A DNA stretch of 64,000 nucleotides from Globodera rostochiensis (lineage: Eukaryota > Nematoda > Chromadorea > Rhabditida > Heteroderidae), in contig JAEVLN010000009.1 in NCBI GenBank assembly GCA_018350325.1, forward strand, positions 2,253,388 to 2,317,387, given 5' to 3'. Made by a program: the position numbers and the translations under genes. Numbering within the stretch: position 1 is the stretch's first letter; every line of letters starts with the position of its first letter. Below the pieces are notes generated by a model. That model had not been told where the DNA came from. It searched no databases and worked only from the letters and a program-made list of their open reading frames with translations. Positions 46,148 through 55,407 of this stretch are shown here, piece by piece.

Positions 46148-48037
46148 TTATATTCCTTAACTTGCCGACAATTGCTTTATTTTCATAGTTTTTTGCTCAT
46201 AATTGTTTGATCACAAATCTTTTGGGCTTTATACCATTAAAAGTTATAAAATGATGCCCAAAACTATTCAGAATAATGTTTTCATCAGCAGCCAAATCAG
46301 CCGGATTTGGGTATCAAAAGTCGAGACTTTTAAAACCATAAATTTTTCAATTTTTTTTTTTGCTTTTTGTGGCTTTTAGGTTTTGCCAATTTCTTGTGGT
46401 TTTTTGGAACTTTAATGAAAGTTTTTAAAAAAATGCTCATAAATTTAACTATTTGGCATAATGTTATCTAAAATGTAACATTTAATGACTAAATTGTTCA
46501 ACAAAAATGCAGTAAAATTCAAGGTGTCCAACAAACGAGAATTTCTTTCTTTAGTCGTCCAAATGCTGCTTTTTGTCTACTTTTTTTTATATTAGTTTTT
46601 TGGGAAAAACATCAAATTCCAACCCAATTTTGGTTGAAAATTCCTTAACAAAATGAGTAAAAAAATTCCAAAATTTCTCGGCGTCGCCTAGCGGCACCGC
46701 CGACCCCTTCCCGCCCCTTTTCCCCAAAATTTTTGAACAAATCGCGCAAAAAAATAGATAAAAAATTGTTGCTAATTTGTGACAAGAATTGGCTCAAATT
46801 AATTTGTTGTACCCAGAAATATAACCGATTTTTCCTTAAATTTTTGATTTAATTTAATGATTGGCATGTCGAATTTGCTGCTTTTTGATGCTTAATGCTG
46901 CTTTTCACGCACTTCTGATGCCGCTTTTAAAAATGTTGAGATGGCATCCGCTGGCTAAATTAGGCTCTTAAAAAGATGGCAAATGCCGAAGCTTCCTTTA
47001 TCTCTATATCAGATTATATTCTAAATTCATTGGCCGTAAATTTTCGCACTTGTTATGATCTTTAAAACCTTTAAAAATGCCCCACTATTAATAGCTGCAC
47101 TTAGACAAATGATTTCCGCCGGGCATTTTGTGCTTTTTCATTTTTTGTGTTCCCTTTTTTTGGCGTACTGTCTTTAATTATATGTTTTATTAAAATTATA
47201 TACTAGATGAACATCACTTTTTTAACGCTCAAAAAAATAATAATAAAGAAAGGAAATGAACTATTTAGGGGCTTCTTCCCTCAATGAGAATTGCAAATTC
47301 TTTAATTTAATCATTTCCATAAAAGAGAAGCCCCTATAGTTTTTTGAAATTCTAAACGTAAAGTTTAATGGACAAAAAAAAATGTGTAGGCACTCTTTAA
47401 AAATAATTTTTTTTTGTGTTTAATTAATTAGATTAGAAAATTTTTTTGACAAGACACTAGTGAGTTTCCGGTTCCGGTGCCGATTCCAACGGTTCCGGAG
47501 GCTGTTCTGGAACCGCAAAAATTCTGAACCACTTTGGAACCGGAACCTGTGGAACGCTAGAAAAAAATAGAACCGGGAATCACTAGACAAGACTAATTAA
47601 TACTTTTTGATATATTAAAAATATTTTACTTCCCGTCTGGGAGATTATGCCTCGTGATTATACACGCTTAGTAAGTGATTTTGGTGACTACTTCCACACT
47701 CCAACTCCCTCCCGTTGACACATCATAGCGCCGGGGGCATTAAGCCTACTGTTTATTAAAAATGGCATTTTGTTTCGCACAGCCACAAATTAGTCCGTGC
47801 TATTAGACAAAATATTAAAAATTTGTGCATAAAAATTAGCAAGCTATATGTATCTTGGAATTTAATTAGGGAAATTTGTCTGATCATTTAGCTTTGATAG
47901 CATAAACTAATCGTCAGCTTTTCATGTTACCAAGCTTGTGTTAGTCGGTGGATTTAAAGAAAGTTATGTTGTACCTTTTATACTTTAAATTTAAAAAGTG
48001 CCAATATGCGTTGTGCGTCAAAATATTTAAACCAAAT
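46148..48037. other. Intergenic, AT-rich
   Basis: No gene. It contains the dispersed CGGCGTCGCCTAGCGGCACC hairpin at 46679-46713 and a small element at 47456-47585. Confidence 0.5.
47456..47585. mobile_element. ~130-bp hAT-like MITE
   Basis: Right end CCGGGAATCACTA and left end (AC)TAGTGAGTTTCCGG are inverted. GACAAGAC is found on both sides (47448-47455 and 47586-47593). Two extra bases at the left end make the boundary uncertain. Confidence 0.6.
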
Positions 48038-48180
48038 TTAATCCGGTCTTCGATTTAGCCCCTCTCCAATCCTTTCGCCTATTTGCGCCCACTCATCTTC
48101 AAATTTGTTAAAACGTTTTGGCATCGTAAGCGCCGCCGTCAAATACGCCCCATTTTCATTCCGGGACAGCTTCTTCCATG
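48038..48180 (-). CDS. Orphan coding-like terminal exon
   Basis: After an acceptor-like CGATTAAG (48181-48188), a 46-residue frame reads WKKLSRNENGAYLTAALTMP, then KFEDEWAQIGERIGEG, to a stop at 48038. Its composition and codon use are protein-like, but no upstream exon was found on the minus strand before 49.5 kb. It may be a gene relic. Not recognised. Confidence 0.35.
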
Positions 48181-49513
48181 CTTAATCGTTCTTCAGAGAG
48201 TGAACGGAAGCGGTTTTTCGAAAAATTGGAAAGGCAAAAAATTGTTTATTTGAATTCCATTTGATGTTCCACTTTTTCAGGCACTAGCAAAAGTTAAGCG
48301 ATTTGACAATTAAAATAAGTAAAACATCCCATAAAAAGCGGTAGATGGCGTTTTTTACAGCTGATCTTCAGCAGGTGTGCTGTCTAATCACTTTGGCTTT
48401 TGCTTGTTCATGCCTTATAAAAACTGAAAGCATTCAAATCATAATTAAATTTCACAACAATTTGATACTCAGACAAAAAGTTATGGCATTTTGTATATCG
48501 CCGGGGGGGGAGAGGAGGTTGGTGCCGGTGTACGCACGCGACTTTTACGAGGTTGTAAAATTTAAATTAGTTACACTTTTGCAAGCCCTTAATTTGTCTA
48601 CAAAAGTGCGCAACATAGGTCTGCACTAATTAAGGGCTATTAGTGGATAAAAGTGCATGCATGTGCCGTGCCGATTATTAAATTAAATGTACCATGTGCC
48701 TACCCCCCGAGGCGCGCTTTTACTTCCTTCAATTCTAATAAAACATATTAAACATCAGTTTCAAAGTGCAATTTTAGAATTATTGCCTTTAAAGAAGTTT
48801 ATTAAAATCGGACCCCTTGGGGGCTTAAGGCTTTTGTTAAACGACCCTCCAGGTGTTTTGTACTCTTTCCCTCTCATTTTCAACTTTTACCGCACTTTTT
48901 TTTTATCGTGTAATTTCCGCCGAATTATTGTGCCATTTTGTTGTACACGGGCGGCTAATCTGGAGCGGATATTGTGCGCGTAAATTTATGTTAAAAAAAC
49001 AAAAATGAACACTTTTTTTTTTGAGATATCCGACGATTAAAACAATTACGACATCGTCGTTCCTTTTTAATTATACAAATTAACTGTTCTAGAATTTTAT
49101 ACGGCTAAGAGCTAACTAACTATGGAAGTAATCAAATTGTTTGATTTTAATTTTGGAAAAAATTTTGAATTTAAAAAAATTTAATTTTTAAATATTTCCC
49201 GAATTCCTAGAATTACAATTTGGGACCAAAGTCCGGAATTTAGAAGGACCGGAAATTAAGAGCTTCACCTTAAAATTTTTGTATCCAGATCCGTCGTTTT
49301 ATCTAAAAATCACGCTTTTGAACAAATTTCGTTTTTTGTAATTGTATTAACAAAATGAAAAGATAAAGGTCGCGTGCCGTTCAAGGTCTAGACTATCGTT
49401 GTTAAGCTGCCGATAAGCTAATGTTAAAAGTTTATGCTTTTGTGTCATAAAAACTCGATTTTTAATTTTAAAAATTGTCATTTTAATAATTTACATCATT
49501 TTCAGGCGAAAAA
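48181..49513. other. Intergenic upstream of the neuropeptide gene
   Basis: No supported gene. A G8 run near 48503 and inverted AATTAAGGGC/GCCCTTAATT near 48588-48637 were seen. An acceptor-like TTTTCAG at 49499-49505 just before ATG 49514 suggests an intron in the 5' UTR or a trans-splice acceptor. Confidence 0.45.
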
Positions 49514-50128
49514 ATGCTTATTTGCTTCACTGTTTTGTCAATGTTTTTGCTTTTCATAAACAATTTCTTCCAAACTGTCAAATGCCATCATATAAACGTG
49601 AAGCGACAATTGCTATTGCCTCAATTTGTCATTGGCTCAACCGAACAACATGAACAACAGAAGCTGATGGCCATAGTCATGGAGCAGCAACAGAAACAAC
49701 TGGAGCAGAACCGGAATGTGTGGGGCAACAAGTTGCCTCACAGTGCCAACAAATTCGTTTTGCGGTTAGTTTTTTAAATATGAAATTCTGTTGAAAATGC
49801 CAAAACCGTGCCAAGCGATTATTTCTAAATAGTCATTTTTTTCAGCAGGCCCTGCTACTTTTCACCTGTTCAATGCCTCCTGGTCACGCCAGGACAGCAT
49901 CGTGCGTTTGTGAACCACCCGAAGTTCAACGACCACGTGCGGCCAAGTGCCGATGCCGTCCGGCATCGGCACTCTTTGGACAACAGCGTTGGCACTCAAG
50001 AGCAGCAGCGTGTACATCACCCGCACCGTCACCATCGCCGGCATCGTTTGAACAGTGCCGGCTCAAATGGCGCCGGAGGCATTCAACGCCAACAAATTTT
50101 CGGGAAACCATGGCGAATTGGACTTTAA
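49514..50128 (+). CDS. Allatostatin-C/somatostatin-like neuropeptide precursor
   Basis: Exons 49514-49764 and 49846-50128, 177 residues. Residues 1-24 form a signal peptide (MLICFTVLSMFLLFINNFFQ, cleaved near VKC). A KR site is followed by QLLLPQFVIG, then a Gln-rich spacer. The splice junction encodes LRR directly before PCYFSPVQCLLVTPG. The core C-Y-F-S-P-V-Q-C matches the C-x-F-x-P-x-x-C ring of arthropod allatostatin-C (CYFNPISC), a relative of somatostatin. Downstream is a His/Arg-rich tail (HHPHRHHRRHR). Unlike insect allatostatin-C precursors, the ring is in the middle of the precursor and is not followed by an evident dibasic site nearby. The acceptor is a tandem CAGCAG: the first choice gives ...LRRPC, the second ...LRPC, so splicing could create or remove a dibasic cleavage site. 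Confidence 0.65.
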
Positions 50129-50519
50129 ATGGGACAAATTTGATCGTACATTTTAGTGGTATTTTACCACCACCACATGCATGCTTCACGCGTTTCTCGA
50201 ATAGCGGGTCATGTTTTGACACATTATTGTATTTATATGTATTAATGTTAATATTAGTGTACCTTTTAATATTTTGTATAAATTGTTTTGGATACAAACG
50301 ACAAAATGCTAACTTAACCGCCTGTTCAAGTTTGTCAAGTTGGAACAGAAGGCGCAACTACTTAGTTTTATTAATGCATAAACATGATTTGCTAAATGAA
50401 ACGGGGTTGGGTCTACGTTTCCGGTCTCTAGTTTCAACTGAAATTGGAAATTGACTCAGTCGCCGCTATACAAAATGGGGAAAAAACTTTTCCATGTGTA
50501 CTGCTCCAACGTTCCCGGT

Positions 50520-50720
50520 AAGATGAAGCCGGAACCTGATCAATCTGAATCCTGGATGAAGATGAAGCTGGGCCTGATCAGTATCAATCCCGGATGAAGA
50601 TGAAGCCGGGCCCTGATCAGTCTGAATCCTGGATAAAGATGAAGCCGGGCCCTGATCAGTCTCAATCCTGAATGAAGGCGGGCACTGATCTGTATCAATC
50701 CTAAATAAAGCCGGGCACTG
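50520..50720. repeat. ~33-bp minisatellite
   Basis: Five to six units of GATGAAGCCGGGCCCTGATC followed by AGTCTGAATCCTGGAT, with decreasing similarity. Confidence 0.85.
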
Positions 50721-51168
50721 ATCAGTCTTTTCGGCTAACCGAAACCGGTAACCAAAACTGAACAACATGCCCGGTTTTCGGTCTCGGTGGACGGTTTGAA
50801 CTTGAGCAAATTTGGTTTTTCGTTTACGCATCACCGCCGATCACTCGGCGCAAGAAAAAGCCGGAATGAATAAATAAAATGAATTACCGCCGCTAATGCT
50901 TCGCTCTTGGCGGGCGCCACTGTGTGCGGCCTTTCATATTTAAATGACAATTTATGCTCGAGAAATCAGCAAAAAAAATGGATTCGAAAGGCTCGGCAAA
51001 ATGATCCGTAGATTTGTGACGTTTCGGGGACCAATGATTATTTGAAATTGGTCGATGCTTTCCAATCTATGGCTGTCCAATTATTTGTCCGAGAGAATAA
51101 GTACAGAATTTTAAGGGTGGGAAGGGGGCTTTAAGGGCTTTATTTTTTAGGAAATACGGTAACTAAGG

Positions 51169-51604
51169 CAGGGTTTCGGATTCGTCCTTGAATGGTAAGG
51201 ACAGTCCTTGAAAATGGACCCTCGATCTTAAAAATTAAAAATGTCCTTATTTTCAAGATTGCCCTTGAAAATGAGGATTGTTAAAAATTAGAGTAGGCCG
51301 GGACCGGGAATTTGGGAAAAATCGGGACCGGGATTGACCGGGACCGTGAAAGCCGGGATCGGGACCGGGACCAGCATCTCGAACCGGGACCGGGATCGGG
51401 ATTTCGCTTTTTCAAAAACCGGGATCGGGACCGGGTAACGGGAAAAAAATGCGGCTCCGGTCTCGGTAAAACACAAAAATTGACCCCTAAACTTGATTTT
51501 GAAGAAATTTTTGAGCGTCCTTGGATTTCGCTAAATTTTCTGTTATGTCCTTGAAAATCAACATGTCTGTCCTTAGAAATTGTCGTTACCCGATCCAAAC
51601 CCTG
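51169..51604. mobile_element. hAT-like MITE, 436 bp, exact target duplication
   Basis: Ends CAGGGTTTCGGAT and ATCCAAACCCTG are flanked by an exact AACTAAGG on both sides (51161-51168 and 51605-51612). The interior repeats GTCCTTGAAAAT and contains a nested TAGAGTAGGCCGGGACCGGG end (51290), similar to the element at 52903. The insertion point lies in a relic of the AGGAAATACGGTAAC hairpin repeat. Confidence 0.85.
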
Positions 51605-52239
51605 AACTAAGGCAATACAAAGTTTGATTTTATTGACTCACCCACCATTCAAATTTTCTTTTTTCCCCTCCGGCAAAAAATAGTGTCGTAGGTCCAAGGG
51701 TCATTGGCGAAGAGAAAAGACCTTGGAATTATTAATTGTGGGCAGCACAGGTTGATCAATGGCAGGTCCATGTTATGTTCCAATCGGAAGATTGGAACGT
51801 TATAACTTTTTCCTTATTTAACTAAATCAAAGAATCTTGGGTCATTCGAAAGCGCACTATTTCGTTAAATACTGAATAGAAAAAGATAGACGATTTGACT
51901 TAAACAAAGAAAAGTTCTTAAGCATGACTCAGCGCGACAAGTTGGCACGAAAAATTGAGATTTATCTCATTTTAAGCTATAACTTTTTTAAGAAAAAACT
52001 TAGCTTTTTATGAGTGATTGCGCCAAAACGGCTGGTGCCGAACCCCCTTTAGGTGATAAAAAACCCTTATTTAGAGCCGTATTTGAATCATAACATTATT
52101 GGATTTTCAACAAAAATTATTTGTCGGGTAATCCAATCGACTCTCATCATAAATCAACAATTGATGGAAATGTGAGTTTTGTTAAATGAAAAGTTCAAAT
52201 AATTTTTTTTTTAGAATTTTTCAAAATCCCAATTTAGGC

Positions 52240-52345
52240 TTAGGCCTAAGCCGTCCAGAGCTTAGGAGTTCATCTCAGGGTGGCTTAGGCCTAAGCCTAC
52301 GAACCCCAACCAGGGTGGCTTAGGCCTAAGCCTACGAACCCCAAG
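52240..52345. repeat. Palindromic TTAGGC/GCCTAA repeats
   Basis: Three or four copies of GGCTTAGGCCTAAGCC, a perfect palindrome made of head-to-head TTAGGC, the nematode telomere unit, separated by TACGAACCCCAA(C/G)CCAGG. Related GGCCTAAGCCTAACGAAC is at 17968. Confidence 0.75.
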
Positions 52346-52483
52346 CCAGGGTAAGAAAGTTTTCTAAATTTCAACAATTTTTGTGCTATTTTTTAGAATT
52401 TTCATAAAATCCCAATTTTGGCAAGTTTAGGTAGTTCGGCATTTTTCTACATTTTCTTAATTTTTTTACATTTGAATTTTCAG

Positions 52484-53852
52484 TTTGATTTGTGACGACA
52501 TTTGGTTTGAAGTCTTCTCATTTTTTGGCGTTGCCATTCTTGGCCTCACAATTGCACCGATCAGCCATCGATTTGACTGTTTGGTGGACAAACATTTAAA
52601 GACGAGAAAATGGTCGTTGGGGTGGCTCCTAATTTGTAGCGGCGCAAGTGATTGGGTGAACGGCGCACAAATCGTCAAAATCTTTGACAATGATCAACGG
52701 CTTTTGCTTCCATTCCCACAAACACCGCTTCCAAAGCAAGTGATCGGCTTCCAATGCATTCGTATAAGGCCAGTTGTTTTGTCGATTAAATATTGGGGTG
52801 TGAAAAGGCGGCTTAAAGGTCACTTTTGACATGCATTTGCATATTTTTAGCACAATTAATTAATTGTTGATGAATTCGCTCAAAAAGGTGTTGGGTTTTT
52901 TATAGAGTAGGTCGGGACCGGGATTTTTGGGAAAACCCGGGACCGGGCGGGATTTTTGGGAAAACCCGGGACCGGGCGGGATTTTTGGGAAAACCCGGGA
53001 CCGGGCGGGATTTTTGGGAAAACCCGGGACCGGGCGGGATTTTTGGGAAAACCCGGGACCGGGCGGGATTTTTGGGAAAAACCGGGACCGGGCGGGATTT
53101 TTGGGAAAACCCGGGACCGGGCAGGAATTTTGGGAAAAACCGGGACCGGGCGGGATTTTTGGGAAAACCCGGGACCGGGCGGGATTTTTGGGAAAACCCG
53201 GGACCGGGCGGGATTTTTGGGAAAACCCGGGACCGGGCGGGATTTTTGGGAAAACCCGGGACCGGGCGGGATTTTTGGGAAAACCCGGGACCGGGCGGGA
53301 TTTCCAAAATTGTAGACTTCAGTCTCAGGCCCGGTCCCGACCAACTCTAGTTTTTTACATTGCTCTTTTTCCTTTTTGACCATTTTTGAAAATGCATTGA
53401 CACCGGCATTTAAACGTTTTAGGTACATCAATCAACGAGTCATCGATTTTCTCCGACGCATTCGTCGGCTTTTTGACTGTTGTGCCGAGACCACCGTTTA
53501 CATTGGCACACGGCATGATCAAATCCGAAGTTGGCACATTGTTGGGCAACATATTTGGCCACTGATCGCCAACAACATTTGTGGCATTTCGTTGAATTTA
53601 TACACGCTGGACCGTTTGAGACGAGAAATTGCCGAGACCATTCTTTGCGATTGCAAAACGCTCCGATGGATTCATTCCGTTGCTAAGCCCAATTGGAATG
53701 ACGCGGTGGAAGCGTCTTCTTCAGAAGCGGTGTCCGAATGGTTGCACGCATCGCGGCGCGCCGATGGACGCCGCCCGCCGAAAGTGTTCAAGATTCGAGA
53801 TTATCCGTCAGAAATGGAACAAATATTGGCACGCCACAAAGCGGTACGGTAA
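52484..53852 (+). CDS. F-box-like protein of the expanded cyst-nematode family, partial
   Basis: Exon 52484-52768 (acceptor TTTTCAG) and exon 53423-53852 join in phase 2. The first reads LICDDIWFEVFSFFG, APISHRFDCLVDKHLKTRKW, then PLPKQVIGFQCIRI. The second continues RYINQRVIDFLRRIRRLF, GQHIWPLIANNICG, RSWHIV. I recall this pattern (F-box-like N-terminus, TRKWSLGW, FLRRIRRLFD, RSW.I..HIWP) from a very large cyst-nematode family. F-box proteins normally recruit substrates to SCF ubiquitin ligases, but the role of this family is unknown to me. The N-terminal exon is not located. The only in-phase donor for the first exon is AAG|GCCAGT, a GC-AG intron. The frame ends soon after PPKVFKIRDYPSEM, earlier than I would expect. 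Confidence 0.65.
52903..53349. mobile_element. hAT-like MITE expanded into a 29-bp minisatellite, inside an intron
   Basis: Inverted ends TAGAGTAGGTCGGGACCGG and its one-mismatch complement ending CCAACTCTA are flanked by an exact 8-bp GTTTTTTA (52895-52902 and 53350-53357). The interior is about 13 copies of a 29-bp unit (GGGCGGGATTTTTGGGAAAA plus CCCGGGACC). It occupies most of the 654-bp intron of the F-box-like gene. Long open frames across it are produced by the repeat. Confidence 0.9.
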
Positions 53853-54189
53853 TGTTTGAAAAGTAAAAGTGTTAGCGGGTCATTTCAAAATTCAAATTTA
53901 CCTAATCGGTCTCGAGAATATAATTTGTAAAGCCCCCGGATTTTTAGGGTTTAACCTATTTTTTGCACCAATTACAATTAAAATGGGTTTTTATCAATTG
54001 TTTTCCAAATATGAAAATTTCTGTTTTTTTTGTTTAATTGCATTTTTCGTGTTTTATAAACCAAGAGGAAAAGTTTGAGAGGTATAAGTATTCCGTCCAT
54101 AATATATCTAGCAAATATTTAAGTAAATTTTGACTTGTCAAAAAATATTTAAAATCATTAGATGCCAAATCGGGTTTTTTCCAATTCAT
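53853..54189. other. Intergenic between convergent genes
   Basis: 337 bp of AT-rich sequence between the plus-strand F-box-like gene and the minus-strand HTH-repeat gene. Nothing else was seen. Confidence 0.5.
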
Positions 54190-55407
54190 TCATTGGCCAT
54201 TCTCCGAATTTGAGTTCTCAATTTCTTGAACATTTGCCGCGGCATTTTTTTCCACTGAATGTTCATTGACAGAATTTGGGTGCAAATGCTGTCGTTTAAA
54301 TAGCTTTTTCCATCTAATCAAAGTGCGTGATACAATTTTCAACCTTTTGGCAATGTCCTCGTCACTAATTTTAGGATTTTTGTCCTTAATTTCATAATAA
54401 TGTTTCATCAATTCCGTTTTTTCGCTGTGGGAGTGTTTATTTGTTTCTGTAAAAGATTTTTTAATTATTTTAAAAAATAATAATAATAAAATTGGGCTCG
54501 AAATACACTCACTGGTTTGGCCAAGTTTACGTTTCCACCTGTAAATTGTCATAACACTGAGTCCCAACTCTTTTGCCACAGTTTTGCTTATTTGATTTTG
54601 ATAAGAGTTTTTGAATCCGGTCCGCTTTAAGTCGGCTTTCATTTGATCAAATTTTTCTACCAAATTTTTTTGCTCATTTTTTTGCTTCTCAAAGTTATGC
54701 CGCTGTTGACTTAGTCCTAATTCTTTTTTCCATTTGTATATTTTTTTGCGATTGACTTTTAAATGTTTTGCAATTTTTTCCTCAATTTGAGCTCCTTCTT
54801 TGTAAGGAAATGCCCCTTTTTGCTTAAATTCGTCTTTCATTGCGTGGAATTTGTCGATAATTTTACGTTTTCGTTCATCTTCAACAATATTTTCGTTTGA
54901 AGAAATTTCGTTTTGTTCTTCGCCAATTTTGGCATTATCAGAGTGATCAGACTCTGTGAGAGAAGGATTCTGATCATTTGAATTGGGTTCAATTTGTCCA
55001 AGCTGATCAGTTGAATTGGGTTCAATTTGCCCAGAGTGATCAAACTCTGTGAGAAGAGGATTCAGATCAGTTGAATTGGGTTCAATTTGTCTTTCAGTTG
55101 AATTGGGTTCAATTTGTCCTAGCTGATCAGTTGAATTGGGTTCAATTTGTCCTAGCTGATCAGTTGAATTGGGTTCAATTTGTCCAAACTGGGTGTTCTG
55201 TCGGTCGATTTGGTGATGGACATTTTGTCCAAAGTTTGTTGCCGCCGGCATTTTCAAATCTTCGGCTTCACCTTTGTCCCACCAGCCTTCTCCGAATATT
55301 TCATCAAATGTTTTGAGTGACGTTCCCTCCAATTTTACGCATTCGGCTTTGTCCAGTGAATTTGTTGAGAAGAATGCTGCCAAAATTAAAATCCAAAATT
55401 TTTCCAT
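54190..55407 (-). CDS. Secreted protein with Asn-Ser-Thr repeats and three HTH-like repeats
   Basis: One open frame of 405 codons from ATG 55407. It contains a 66-nt segment with perfect intron signals (54447-54512, GTGAGT...TTTTACAG) that is an exact multiple of three with no stop. Splicing gives 383 residues; retention adds 22. Residues 1-24 are a signal peptide (MEKFWILILAAFFSTNSL, cut near AEC). Residues ~73-160 hold six copies of GQIEPNSTDQL-type repeats, each with an N-glycosylation sequon. Three homologous ~50-residue basic repeats follow, near 183-235, 245-297 and (unspliced numbering) 327-372. Each ends in an HTH-like signature: IAKHLKVNRKKIYKWKKELG, VAKELGLSVMTIYRWKRKLG, IAKRLKIVSRTLIRWKKLF. 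Such motifs are typical of DNA-binding homeodomain-like or transposase HTH folds, which are normally nuclear. Combined with a signal peptide in a plant parasite, this suggests a secreted, possibly host-nucleus-targeted effector. Function is inference. Confidence 0.75.
   Translation of the reverse strand: MEKFWILILAAFFSTNSLDKAECVKLEGTSLKTFDEIFGEGWWDKGEAEDLKMPAATNFGQNVHHQIDRQNTQFGQIEPNSTDQLGQIEPNSTDQLGQIEPNSTERQIEPNSTDLNPLLTEFDHSGQIEPNSTDQLGQIEPNSNDQNPSLTESDHSDNAKIGEEQNEISSNENIVEDERKRKIIDKFHAMKDEFKQKGAFPYKEGAQIEEKIAKHLKVNRKKIYKWKKELGLSQQRHNFEKQKNEQKNLVEKFDQMKADLKRTGFKNSYQNQISKTVAKELGLSVMTIYRWKRKLGQTSECISSPILLLLFFKIIKKSFTETNKHSHSEKTELMKHYYEIKDKNPKISDEDIAKRLKIVSRTLIRWKKLFKRQHLHPNSVNEHSVEKNAAANVQEIENSNSENGQ

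Larger units (their letters stand above)
50129..52483. other. Intergenic
   Basis: Holds a ~33-bp minisatellite (50520-50720), a MITE (51169-51604) and inverted-telomere-like repeats (52240-52345). No exon of the downstream F-box-like gene could be fixed here, although a donor-like CCAGGGTAAGAA at 52347 is placed where one would be expected. Confidence 0.5.

Noticed and set aside
52927..53431. Long open frames of 120-180 codons in several frames on both strands
   Set aside because: They are produced by the 29-bp repeat (29 is not a multiple of 3, so all frames cycle without stops). Terminal inverted repeats and a target duplication mark it as a transposon.
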